Part shown: in pieces, positions 16,624 to 24,717 of the stretch | How the letters are laid out: each line of letters starts with the position of its first letter | Numbering within the stretch: the stretch's first letter is position 1 | The notes under the pieces: generated by a model | What the model was told of the DNA's origin: nothing | Seen by the model: the letters and a program-made list of their open reading frames with translations, nothing else | Database searches by the model: none | Program-made: the position numbers and the translations under genes | Assembly (NCBI RefSeq): GCF_001612665.1 | Contig: NZ_BDAX01000034.1 | Span: 1 to 64,000, forward strand | Source: Nocardia alba NBRC 108234 | GTDB taxonomy: Bacteria; Actinomycetota; Actinomycetes; Mycobacteriales; Mycobacteriaceae | Length of the DNA stretch: 64,000 nt | Reading direction: 5' to 3'

Positions 16624-19600
16624 ATGTCACTCATCCACGGCGGAGTGCGGTTCGTCCCGACCCGGGCCGGCATCGTCAACCTGTGGGACTACCGCGACCA
16701 GGAGTTCAGTTTCGCCGACGGACGCCTGGTGCTGCGCGGACCCAACGGTTCCGGTAAAACGAAGGCGCTGGAGGTGCTGTTCCCGTTCGTGCTGGACGGG
16801 CGGATCGAACCGCGCAGGCTGAACCCGTTCGCCGGTGAAGAACGCACCATGAAGTCGAACCTGCTGTACCGCAAACAGGAATCGGCCTACTCGTATGTGT
16901 GGATGGAATTCGCGCGCGGGAGCTGGGACGACCCGGAGACCGTCACCGTCGGCATCGGCATGCGCGCCACCCGCTCCGCCGACAAGGTGACGCGCTGGTA
17001 CTTCGTCGCCGACGGCCGCGCCGGGGTCGACTTCTCCCTCATCGGTCCCGACGACCGCCCGCTCACCCGCAGGCAACTGGCCGAGCAGATCGGCAGCGAC
17101 GCCATCGTGGACCGACCCGTCGAGTACCGGGCGGCGATCGACGCGCGCATGTTCGGGCTCGGCGCGCAACGCTACGACCAGCTGATCAACCTGATTCTCA
17201 CACTGCGAAGGCCCCAGCTCGCCAAGAACCTGGACCCGCGCGGCCTGTCCCAGGCACTCACCGACGGCCTTCGCCCGCTCGACGAGCAGTTGATCCTCGA
17301 CGCCGCTCGCTCGTTCAGCGATATGGAGGAGGTCGGGCGCACGCTCGACGGTCTCGTCCAGGCCGACACCGCCACCCGCCGTTTCGTCGACGTGTACCGC
17401 AAATACCTGGCGGTGCAGGCGAAAACCGACGTCGACCAGCTCCGCACCCGCCTCGACGCCGCCACCTTCGCCGCCACCGCGCTCTTCGCCGCGACGGCCC
17501 TGCGCACCCGCCGCGAGACCGACCGCACCGAAGCCGAGACCAGCGCCGACAACGCCGACCAGGCCTATGAGCAGGCCATCGCCGACCGCGAGAACCTCCA
17601 GCGCTCCGGCGCCTACGAGGGCAAACAGCAACTCGACGACCTGGCCGACGCCGTGCGCCGCCTCGAAACCTCCGCCGCCGCCCACCGTGACAAGGCCGCC
17701 GAAGCCACGCACACACTGCAACGTCGTGCCGAAGAAGCCTCGCGCGCCACCGAAGCGGTCCGCACCGCGGCGGCCGCCCTCGTCCGGGGTGAGGACGCGG
17801 TCCGCGCCGCCGCCGAGGGGGCAGGCATCGAATGGACCCCGCCGAGCACCGAAGGCCGCGGCGACCAGTTCACCGCGACGATCCACAGTCACGCGGCCGA
17901 ACGTGACGCCGATGTCCGTGCCGTGCGCCAAGCGGTGGGCAAGTGGGAAACCGCCGCCGCCGAACGCACCCGCTCCGAACGCCTGGCGCAACGCGCCGTC
18001 GAACTGCGCGACGCGGCCGCCGCCGAAGTCGCCCATGCCGAGGCCGCGGTCGCCTTGGCGCGCGGCGAATCCGCCGCCGCCCTGCGCACCTGGTGGACCG
18101 CGCACCACGAGCTCTTCGGGACCGTCACCGAACCCGTAGCTCACGATGGCGGCTCGGACGCCGACGGACGAGACGGGGTGGGTGACCGTTCACCCGAGGC
18201 GACCACCGTCGGCTTGTTCGCCGCGCTCGACGCCGCGATGGCGGGTGCGGGTGCGGCGGATGTTCCCTCCGCCACCGAGGTTTTGGCCGAGTGGTGCGAA
18301 CCGCTGCAAGAGCAGATCCGCACGGGCCGCCAGGAGGCACGATCCCGAGCCACCGCGGCCGCCGCGCGCCGCGATGGCCTGGTCGCCGAGCGTCAGCAGA
18401 TCGCCGCTCAGCGCGACGATGCCCCGTCGACGCACCCCGCGAGAAGTGTTGTACGCGAAGAGCTTTCGGGTGCACCCTTGTGGCGGCTGGTGCGGTTCGC
18501 CGACGCGGTGTCCGCGCGGGATGCGGCCGGTATCGAAGCGGCACTGGAGTCCAGCGGTCTGCTCGACAGCTGGATCTGCGGCCCGACGCTGCCCGCCGAC
18601 ATCGACTCCGACCACTTCCTCCTGCCCTTGCCGATCGACCAGCGTCCGTCCGGCCGCACTCTCGCCGATGTCCTTGTCGTCGAAGAGGATTCGTCCGACC
18701 TCACCGTGCCCGCCGAGACCGTTGCCGCGGTGCTGGCCTCCATCGCTGTCCACGACACCTCCGCACAGCCGGATCCGAACGCCGACCACACCGAGGGCTC
18801 GGACCGGTCCGAGCCGTCCCGGTCCAGCGATGCGCCGTCGGTGATCACCGGCGCCGCCCTCACCGCGCTGACCACCGCCGCGCCGCAGGTCGTGGTCGGC
18901 CTCGCCGGAACTTTCCGGCAGGGCGTTCTCGTCGGCCGCCACCACAAGCCCGACGCCGAGTTCATCGGAACCACCGCGCGTGCCCGCAGGCGCGAGGCCC
19001 GGCTCGCCGAGATCGACGCCGCGATCGAGGCCGCCGCTACCGAGCACGAGGCGGCGCGGGCCGACGATCGTCGCGCCACCGCCGAATTGGCCACGCTGTC
19101 GACCGCCGCCAAGGCGCTGCCGCGTCCCTCGGCGGTGACCTCCGCCCTGCGCGCCGTGGCCGAGGCCGCCGGTCTGATGCGGTCGAGAGTCGAGGCCGCC
19201 ACCCAGGCCGAGCGCGAACTCGACCAGACCGTCGCCGAGGTCGCGGCCATGGACAAGAAGGCACGCGCCGCCGCCCAGGCGCACCGAACCCCGCGTGAGG
19301 CACGCGAACTCGACGCGCTGGCCGCCGCGATCCGCCATTTCGAGAACACCGGTACGGGACTGCTACGCCTGCGCGCCGAACACGAACGGGAGCGCGAACG
19401 CGAACGCGAGGGCGTCGACCGGCACGACGAAGCGCGCGCACTGGCCGAGGCGTTCGCCGAGGAGGCCGAGGCCGCTCGACTGGGCTACACCGAGCAGCAG
19501 CGCAAACTCGAAACACTGCGAGAAGCGCTGGGCGCCGGTGCCGCCGACATCGACCGCGATCTCGACCTGGCCCGCGCGGCTATCGAGGCGGCCAAGGCCG

Positions 19601-21021
19601 AGCAGCGGGCCGCGCGTAAGGCCGCCAATGCCGCCATCGAAGCGGTCGGCGATGCCGAGGCCGCCTATCGCACCGCCAACGAAGCGCTCGCCACCGCGCT
19701 CACCGAGGTGCTCGCCGAGGTGCGTTCGCTGGCCCCCTACGCCCGACCCGACCTGTTGAGCTTGCTCGGCGCCTCGGTCGAACACCGGTGGCCCACTAGC
19801 GACGCCGCGTGGTCCACCCCCGAGCAACTGCACTACCGCATCGTCGCGGCAGGCCCCGACACCGACCCGGTGGTGCTGCCCGATGAGGTCGCCGCCTTGT
19901 TCGCCGACCTCGATGCCGCCACCACACAGGTCCGCACGACCGAGGCCGGTCGCAAGTCCACTCGCTCCGCGGTCACCGGCGCCCTGCAGGAGTTCGATGC
20001 CGCGCTCACCGCGTCCGGCCGCGACTACCGGCTGAACTGGGATGCCGCCGACGGACTCACCGTCGTCGCCGTCCACGACGAGAACGGCCAGGCCGCCCTC
20101 GCCGACTTCGCCGCCCGCATCGACGCCGCCCGCCGCGACCAGGAACTGCTCCTCACCGACGCCGAGCGCCGCATCCTCGAAGACGCGCTGCTCACCGGCC
20201 TGGCCCAGCAGATCCACGAACGCACCACCGACGCACGCGAACTGATCTCCCGGATGGGCGCGGAGATGAAGCAGCGGCGGATGTCGTCGGGCAACACCAT
20301 CGGGGTGCACTGGATCCTCGCCGACGGCCTGTCGGAGTCCGCGCGCTCGGTGTGCAAGATCCTCGACCGCGACACCACCGCCCTGAGCCCGGAGGATCTC
20401 GGCTCGGTGCGCGCCCACTTCGCCGCCGAGATCCGCGCCGCCCGCACCGCGCACCCGGAACGTTCCTACCCCGAGATCCTCGCCGCCACCCTCGATTACC
20501 GCACCTGGCGGGTGTTCTCGTTCACGCTCATCTCCGGGGACGGCACCGAGGACAAGCTCACCGTCGCCCGCCACAGCGCTCTCTCCGGTGGCGAACAGTC
20601 CGTCTCCCTGCACCTGCCGCTGTTCGCCGCCGCGCACGTGATGCTCGACTCCGCCGACCCGCAGGCTCCTCGCCTGCTCGCCCTCGACGAGGCGTTCGCC
20701 GGCGTCGACGACAACGGTCGTAGTGAATTGCTCGGTCTCAGTGTGCAATTCGACCTCGATCTGTTCATGACCGGTTACGACCTGTGGATCACCTACGCCC
20801 ACGTGCCCGGCTGCGCGCACTACGATCTGGCCCACTCCACCGCCGAGAACACCGTCAGCGCGACCCTGCTCGTCTGGGACAGCGGTGCGCTGCTCGCCGA
20901 GCACGACGGCGGCGATCTCACCGCGGCGCTGGGTTCCCCCGATCGCCGCCGGGTACCGAACACGATCGAGGGCGGATTGACCCTGGAAGGCATGCCGGGC
21001 GAACCCGCGACGGTGGGCTGA
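16624..21021 (+). CDS. jetC: Wadjet SMC-like ATPase JetC (TIGR02680)
   Basis: A 1465-residue SMC/Rad50-type ATPase. Walker A is GPNGSGKT at residues 39-46, the ABC signature LSGGEQ is at about 1320, and Walker B (LLALDEAFAGVDD) at about 1352. Between lie two long Ala/Glu/Arg-rich coiled-coil arms around a central hinge-like stretch near residue 630. It belongs to the TIGR02680 family, described from a four-gene set in Nocardia farcinica and other bacteria, and corresponds to EptC/JetC. GAGGGAGG precedes the ATG. In the usual set a DUF2399/TIGR02679 nuclease (JetD) follows; here the next gene, 25 bases on, is an unrelated convergent regulator. Confidence 0.92.
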   Translation: MSLIHGGVRFVPTRAGIVNLWDYRDQEFSFADGRLVLRGPNGSGKTKALEVLFPFVLDGRIEPRRLNPFAGEERTMKSNLLYRKQESAYSYVWMEFARGSWDDPETVTVGIGMRATRSADKVTRWYFVADGRAGVDFSLIGPDDRPLTRRQLAEQIGSDAIVDRPVEYRAAIDARMFGLGAQRYDQLINLILTLRRPQLAKNLDPRGLSQALTDGLRPLDEQLILDAARSFSDMEEVGRTLDGLVQADTATRRFVDVYRKYLAVQAKTDVDQLRTRLDAATFAATALFAATALRTRRETDRTEAETSADNADQAYEQAIADRENLQRSGAYEGKQQLDDLADAVRRLETSAAAHRDKAAEATHTLQRRAEEASRATEAVRTAAAALVRGEDAVRAAAEGAGIEWTPPSTEGRGDQFTATIHSHAAERDADVRAVRQAVGKWETAAAERTRSERLAQRAVELRDAAAAEVAHAEAAVALARGESAAALRTWWTAHHELFGTVTEPVAHDGGSDADGRDGVGDRSPEATTVGLFAALDAAMAGAGAADVPSATEVLAEWCEPLQEQIRTGRQEARSRATAAAARRDGLVAERQQIAAQRDDAPSTHPARSVVREELSGAPLWRLVRFADAVSARDAAGIEAALESSGLLDSWICGPTLPADIDSDHFLLPLPIDQRPSGRTLADVLVVEEDSSDLTVPAETVAAVLASIAVHDTSAQPDPNADHTEGSDRSEPSRSSDAPSVITGAALTALTTAAPQVVVGLAGTFRQGVLVGRHHKPDAEFIGTTARARRREARLAEIDAAIEAAATEHEAARADDRRATAELATLSTAAKALPRPSAVTSALRAVAEAAGLMRSRVEAATQAERELDQTVAEVAAMDKKARAAAQAHRTPREARELDALAAAIRHFENTGTGLLRLRAEHEREREREREGVDRHDEARALAEAFAEEAEAARLGYTEQQRKLETLREALGAGAADIDRDLDLARAAIEAAKAEQRAARKAANAAIEAVGDAEAAYRTANEALATALTEVLAEVRSLAPYARPDLLSLLGASVEHRWPTSDAAWSTPEQLHYRIVAAGPDTDPVVLPDEVAALFADLDAATTQVRTTEAGRKSTRSAVTGALQEFDAALTASGRDYRLNWDAADGLTVVAVHDENGQAALADFAARIDAARRDQELLLTDAERRILEDALLTGLAQQIHERTTDARELISRMGAEMKQRRMSSGNTIGVHWILADGLSESARSVCKILDRDTTALSPEDLGSVRAHFAAEIRAARTAHPERSYPEILAATLDYRTWRVFSFTLISGDGTEDKLTVARHSALSGGEQSVSLHLPLFAAAHVMLDSADPQAPRLLALDEAFAGVDDNGRSELLGLSVQFDLDLFMTGYDLWITYAHVPGCAHYDLAHSTAENTVSATLLVWDSGALLAEHDGGDLTAALGSPDRRRVPNTIEGGLTLEGMPGEPATVG

Positions 21022-21046
21022 TCAGCGGCTCGGCACGGGCGGTTCA

Positions 21047-22024
21047 TCATTGTGGTGGCATCTCGTACCAGGCCACGATCGCCGCGGCACGGTCGCGCAG
21101 GGCGGTGCGTAACCACTGCGGGGCAATGACTTCGGCGTTCGTGGCGAGCTGCCACATCGCCCATTCGGCATGCCTGCGATCCTGGAAGGCCACCTCCAGC
21201 CGCAGTCGTCCGTCGTCGTCGACCTCTTCGCTGTGGACAGCCACCGCGGTGGCGACCAACTCCGCATGTCGCGCCGGTTCGACCAGCACCCGCACGGTGA
21301 CGAGGTCGCGGCCCGCGCGAAAACGAGCGCTACGCTCCCGCCATGCCCGGTCCAGGTCGACCCGGTCCGGTCGCTGGGCCGGTTCGGACAGCGTCTCGGC
21401 GGCCACGACCCGCGACAGTCGGTAGGTGCGGTCCACGCCGGATCTCGTGGCGAGCAAGTAGCCCTGGCCGCGAACGGTGACCAGCCCGATCGGGTCCACC
21501 GTGCGCCAGTCGGGGTTCTGGTCGACGGCCGCGTAGTGGATGCGCAGTTTGTGTCCGGCGAGCACCGCGCGCCGGACCTCGGTGACGATCGAGTCGGGCA
21601 ACTCCTCAGCGGCCGACCGGCGCGCGAGCAGATCGGTCTCGGGATCGATGAGCAACCGCGCGGCCGCGTCGCTCGCGGTCTCCCGGTAGCTGTCAGGCAG
21701 CGCGTCGACGACCTTGAGCATCGCCGACGCGAGGGCCGAGCCGAGCCCGAATGCCTGTGCGCCACGCCGTGATCCGGCGATCAGCAAGGCCAGCGCCTCC
21801 TCGTGGTTCAGTCCGGTCAGCTCGGTCCGGAACCCGGGCAACAACGCGAATCCACCATGCCTGCCGCGTTCGGCGTAGACCGGGACACCCGCCGTGGACA
21901 GCGCCTCGATATCGCGCAGCACGGTCCGGGTGGACACTTCCAGCTCGCGGGCCAGGGTGTCGGCCGACAGCCGACCGTGCCGCCGCAACAGCAGCACCAG
22001 GGAGACCAACCGGTCAGCGCGCAT
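21047..22024 (-). CDS. HTH–WYL domain transcriptional regulator
   Basis: A 325-residue YafY/PafBC-type regulator. A DeoR-like winged helix-turn-helix occupies residues 1-60 (LSADTLARELEVSTRTVLRDIEALSTAGVPV), and a WYL ligand-sensing domain follows (KLRIHYAAVDQNPDWRTVDPIGLVTVRGQGYLLAT) with a WCX C-terminal extension. It is divergent from the RidA gene across a 62-base gap containing a long inverted repeat, so local control of ridA and itself is likely. It is convergent with jetC. WYL regulators often accompany defence loci, but its dyad points to ridA instead. Confidence 0.88.
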   Translation of the reverse strand: MRADRLVSLVLLLRRHGRLSADTLARELEVSTRTVLRDIEALSTAGVPVYAERGRHGGFALLPGFRTELTGLNHEEALALLIAGSRRGAQAFGLGSALASAMLKVVDALPDSYRETASDAAARLLIDPETDLLARRSAAEELPDSIVTEVRRAVLAGHKLRIHYAAVDQNPDWRTVDPIGLVTVRGQGYLLATRSGVDRTYRLSRVVAAETLSEPAQRPDRVDLDRAWRERSARFRAGRDLVTVRVLVEPARHAELVATAVAVHSEEVDDDGRLRLEVAFQDRRHAEWAMWQLATNAEVIAPQWLRTALRDRAAAIVAWYEMPPQ

Positions 22025-22034
22025 ACGAAAACTA

Positions 22035-22075
22035 TGCCAGCAATACCTGACAGAGGATGTCGTGTATTCCTGGCA
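22035..22075. promoter_or_regulatory. 41-bp inverted repeat between WYL regulator and ridA
   Basis: TGCCAGCAATAC at 22035-22046 pairs with GTATTCCTGGCA at 22064-22075 (11 of 12 positions) across 17 bases. It fills most of the divergent promoter region, ending 12 bases before the ridA start. The arms are spaced to be read by a dimer on the same DNA face. The WYL protein is the natural candidate. Confidence 0.55.
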
Positions 22076-22086
22076 GGTTCATCGCC

Positions 22087-22506
22087 ATGACCAACATCGA
22101 GCGCGCTCCCCACACCCTCGTCAACCCGGACGGCCTGCACGACCCGACCCCCTTCGGCTACAGCCACACCGCCGTCATCCCCGCGGGTACCGAGCTGGTT
22201 CTCGTCTCGGGACAGTACGGATCCGGACCCGACGGCGCCGTCGTCTCCCCCGACTTCACCGACCAGGTGGACCGGACCTTCCGCAACATCGCCACCGCCC
22301 TGGCCGCCCACGGCCTCGACCTCGGCCACGTCGTCCAACTCCGGACCTACATCGTGAATCACGACATCAGCAAGCTCGGCCCCATCGCCGCCGCCGTCCG
22401 GGCGCACTGGGGCACCACCCCACCAGCCCAAACTCTCCTCGGCGTGGCGAGCCTGGCCACCCCCGACATGTTGTTCGAGGTCGAAGCCGTCGCTGCCCGG
22501 CCCTGA
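22087..22506 (+). CDS. RidA/YjgF/Rid family protein
   Basis: A 139-residue Rid-family protein; relatives hydrolyse reactive enamine/imine intermediates from PLP enzymes. Family features are HTAVIPAGTELVLVSGQYG, DQVDRTFRNIATALAAHGLDLGHVVQLRTYIVNH and the C-terminal TLLGVASLATPDMLFEVEAVA. The arginine of the YLRTY-like segment (QLRTY), needed for enamine deaminase activity, is present. ATG 22087 is chosen over an upstream frame start because the dyad operator would otherwise lie in the coding region. A strong hairpin follows the stop. Confidence 0.88.
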   Translation: MTNIERAPHTLVNPDGLHDPTPFGYSHTAVIPAGTELVLVSGQYGSGPDGAVVSPDFTDQVDRTFRNIATALAAHGLDLGHVVQLRTYIVNHDISKLGPIAAAVRAHWGTTPPAQTLLGVASLATPDMLFEVEAVAARP

Positions 22507-22515
22507 TCGTCGCGC

Positions 22516-22550
22516 CCACCTGCATCGGGGGTCGAACCGGATGCAGGTGG
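22516..22550 (+). terminator. Hairpin terminator after ridA
   Basis: CCACCTGCATC at 22516-22526 pairs perfectly with 22540-22550 over a 13-base loop, starting 10 bases after the ridA stop codon. The 22551-22612 stretch beyond it contains GC-rich dyads and a T-arm-like GGTTCGAATCC but no gene. Confidence 0.6.
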
Positions 22551-22612
22551 TTCAGATCGACCCCGGTTCGAATCCCGGACCCGGCGAATGGCGCAGGGCC
22601 GGGACCCGGCCT

Positions 22613-22696
22613 CTAGCGCTGACTCGCGTCCGGCACCCGGGCAGGACACGGTGCGCCGGGCGCGGTGGCCAGCTCGAAATGCCACCATTCGTTGTC
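22613..22696 (-). pseudogene. Displaced 3' end of an M15 peptidase gene
   Basis: Read on the minus strand, 22696-22613 encodes DNEWWHFELATAPGAPCPARVPDASQR and then TAG. It closely parallels the end of the intact M15 peptidase gene 2.1 kb away (DNEWWHFSIETTPGMPCPPRVPDASYR, stop at 24718). The fragment has no 5' part: the similarity stops at the outer edge of a 21-bp repeat shared by both copies. It is best explained as the original 3' end of the peptidase gene, cut off when the islet inserted. Confidence 0.8.
22676..22696. repeat. 21-bp direct repeat, distal copy (att-like)
   Basis: Identical base for base to 24781-24801; bases immediately outside differ on both sides. It begins GAAATGCCACC and ends TTCGTTGTC on the plus strand. 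It encodes the zinc/catalytic DNEWWHF segment of the M15 peptidase on the minus strand. Confidence 0.85.
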
Positions 22697-22785
22697 AAGG
22701 TGGACGGACCCACAAAACCGACGTACCCGCTCGACTGACACCTTTACGCACTCGCGTATCTGGATCCACCTGTCGCGCTGGACGA

Positions 22786-23532
22786 TTAGGCGACGCGATG
22801 CAATGCCCTACCACCCCAAAACTCAACACCATGGTAGCGGTCAGAGGTTGCTACTGCGCCGAACCAGTCGGCTGGGAGCCGGAATGGAGCTGGGTCCCAT
22901 CCGTGATCGGCAGCCACAGCAACCAAAGTTGTGTCGATCAGCTGCAACCACAAGGCAGTGGCGCCGCGCACGTATCCACTTTGTAGTGTGTCGCTCGCCG
23001 CATCAGAGTCCCACGGATGCCCGCCGTACTCCTTCCACTCGCCAGCAATCGCGTTAGCGGTCTGAGCCAGCGCAAAGTGCGCGGCTGCGTTCCTCGCACC
23101 AATGGCTGCGCGCACATACCGCAGGAAAACCTGACGGTCAGCATCGTTGGACTCTGAGGTGACGGTGATCCACCGTGTCGGCATGGCGCCATGCCAGCCT
23201 TGTGCGTACGCAGCCTCCCAACGACTGGTGACGGGCATGCGGATAACTTGCCGCTTCCGTAGATAGCCATCGACCGTGTCTGGATACTGCATACCCTTGT
23301 CACTCTTGTGGTGCCCCGGCTTCGCCAGCTCAGATTGACTGGCACCAACGAGGTCAGCAATCAGACGTTCCCATGCACCGCCCGCCGACATAACCGTGAA
23401 CGGATTGAGCGAGGCGCGCGGCTGCGTACCTCGCACGGGCTGCTCAGAATGGATAGCGATCAGGTCCAGCGGCTTCTTGAAGTTGTTCGCTGCGGCCGTG
23501 GAGACGTCGAGCAGACGTTCAGGAGTAAGCAC
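22786..23532 (-). CDS. Unknown protein with HEPN-type RNxxxH motif
   Basis: A 248-residue protein I do not recognise as a named family. Its most telling feature is ARNAAAHF at residues 146-153, an R-N-x(3)-H arrangement (Arg147, His152) inside a helical stretch. This is the catalytic signature of HEPN ribonucleases and toxins. Helices rich in small residues flank it (VFLRYVRAAIG, FALAQTANAIAGEW). No transmembrane or DNA-binding segment is seen. It starts with GTG and lies downstream of the Fic module inside the repeat-bounded islet, 218 bases from fic. It may be a stand-alone RNase effector; no dedicated antitoxin gene is visible next to it. Function is inferred from one motif and context. 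Confidence 0.65.
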   Translation of the reverse strand: MLTPERLLDVSTAAANNFKKPLDLIAIHSEQPVRGTQPRASLNPFTVMSAGGAWERLIADLVGASQSELAKPGHHKSDKGMQYPDTVDGYLRKRQVIRMPVTSRWEAAYAQGWHGAMPTRWITVTSESNDADRQVFLRYVRAAIGARNAAAHFALAQTANAIAGEWKEYGGHPWDSDAASDTLQSGYVRGATALWLQLIDTTLVAVAADHGWDPAPFRLPADWFGAVATSDRYHGVEFWGGRALHRVA

Positions 23533-23750
23533 ATTGGGAGCTTATCCACAGAAAGCGGTGCGCCGCATATTTCAAGAAGATCGCGCCTTCCTTTGCGGTG
23601 CAACGTTATTGAGATCCTAACGGTGATGTCCCACCTTGATTGGCGGCGTGCTAGCTCGGGCACTCGACAGCCGCCCGCGGGTTGGCAGGCTCGCGTGCGG
23701 CACCCCCCCAAGCACACGTGACGCGGTCGAGTGCCTGCCGACACCGAACG

Positions 23751-24389
23751 TCAGAAGTCGTATGCGGGTTCAGCATCGAGAATCTTGGCAAACATTGCGA
23801 TCAGCCCTCCTAGGTCGTATTCGGATCGCGCGACATGGCAGGCACTGTGCAGTTCAACGAGATCGGTCTTTTCCCAGTCGAGGCCAGCACCGCGTTCGGA
23901 GAGGAGAAGGTCGAAGAACTCACGGGTCGTGCGGCCGTTGCCTTCCCGAAAGGGGTGAGCGAAGTTCACGTAGTCATACAGATAAGCAACAGTGCGCGCG
24001 AGATCTGCTAGAGGAACGGCCTTCAGCTGCTTGAGCCTGTGAATCTTCGCAGCGACATGATCCATCGGCTGGCTGATGTTGTTTGGTGGGCAAAAGGACT
24101 CGGCGCCCTTCTCGATGCCGACGGTCCGAATTTCTCCTGCCCAGACGTAGACATCTTGGAAGAGCTGGCGATGGATGCAACGTAGGTACGCGAGATCATA
24201 TGTGCGGACACCTACAAGATCGGGAGCTTCGCGAAGCTGGATCAGCCGTGTCTCGACGAGATCGTTCTCCGCGTTTTGCAGCGCGTCGTCCGTCCGAGCA
24301 CCGACTCGATTCCTCAAGATGTTGGTGCCAGGGACGAAATAGCCCAGCCAATTCTGTTCGAGATCGCCGACGTCCCAAGGATGCGGCAT
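23751..24389 (-). CDS. Fic-domain AMP-transferase toxin (VbhT-like)
   Basis: A 212-residue Fic protein. The catalytic motif HPFREGNGRTTR is at 145-156, with His145 as general base and the anion-hole GNGR. The flap region (GEIRTVGIEKGAESFCPPNNI) and the upstream LIQLREAP helix fit the Fic core. Such enzymes transfer AMP from ATP to hydroxyl side chains; free class I toxins commonly hit DNA gyrase and topoisomerase IV. The antitoxin gene ends 11 bases upstream in the same orientation, so the two are co-transcribed. It is encoded in the AT-richer islet and was probably acquired. Confidence 0.92.
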   Translation of the reverse strand: MPHPWDVGDLEQNWLGYFVPGTNILRNRVGARTDDALQNAENDLVETRLIQLREAPDLVGVRTYDLAYLRCIHRQLFQDVYVWAGEIRTVGIEKGAESFCPPNNISQPMDHVAAKIHRLKQLKAVPLADLARTVAYLYDYVNFAHPFREGNGRTTREFFDLLLSERGAGLDWEKTDLVELHSACHVARSEYDLGGLIAMFAKILDAEPAYDF

Positions 24390-24400
24390 TCCTGCCCCGG

Positions 24401-24583
24401 CTACTGGACGTTGTACCGGCTGCGGACGCGATCGCTTAGCTCAGCCGCAGTGATCTTCCCGCGGGCATATTCGAGCTGGTCGGCACGTGTGGCGTTGGTG
24501 CTGCGTGAACCTTCGAGTTCAGTGCTGTGACGAATCGCCCGCACCACCTTGACTCGCCGCTTGGCCTTCTGCGCCTCTGTCAC
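24401..24583 (-). CDS. VbhA-type antitoxin of class I Fic system
   Basis: A 60-residue protein with the class I inhibitory motif (S/T)xxxE(G/N): STELEG, Ser20 to Gly25. In VbhA the glutamate of this motif enters the Fic active site and blocks productive ATP binding. The C-terminal TAAELSDRVRSRY matches the end of VbhA-like proteins. It starts at GTG 24583, with GGTGG about 7 bases upstream, and directly precedes fic. No DNA-binding domain is evident, so any autoregulation would need another factor. Confidence 0.85.
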   Translation of the reverse strand: MTEAQKAKRRVKVVRAIRHSTELEGSRSTNATRADQLEYARGKITAAELSDRVRSRYNVQ

Positions 24584-24717
24584 CTGAACACCACCTTCAG
24601 TCGGGTTCCTCCACTCCAGGATAGTCTACGGAGCTATCGTCACGTCGATACGCTGCCCGAATCGGTCAACACACTTCCCGTGGTTCGGGTTCGGGGCGGA
24701 CCCGGTAAGCCCACCGG

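Noticed and set aside
22551..22600. GGTTCGAATCC stretch resembling a tRNA T-arm near the islet
   Set aside because: The T-stem has a mismatch, and no acceptor 5' strand, D-arm or anticodon arm can be found upstream; the preceding sequence forms the ridA terminator instead. Not called as a tRNA or tRNA fragment.
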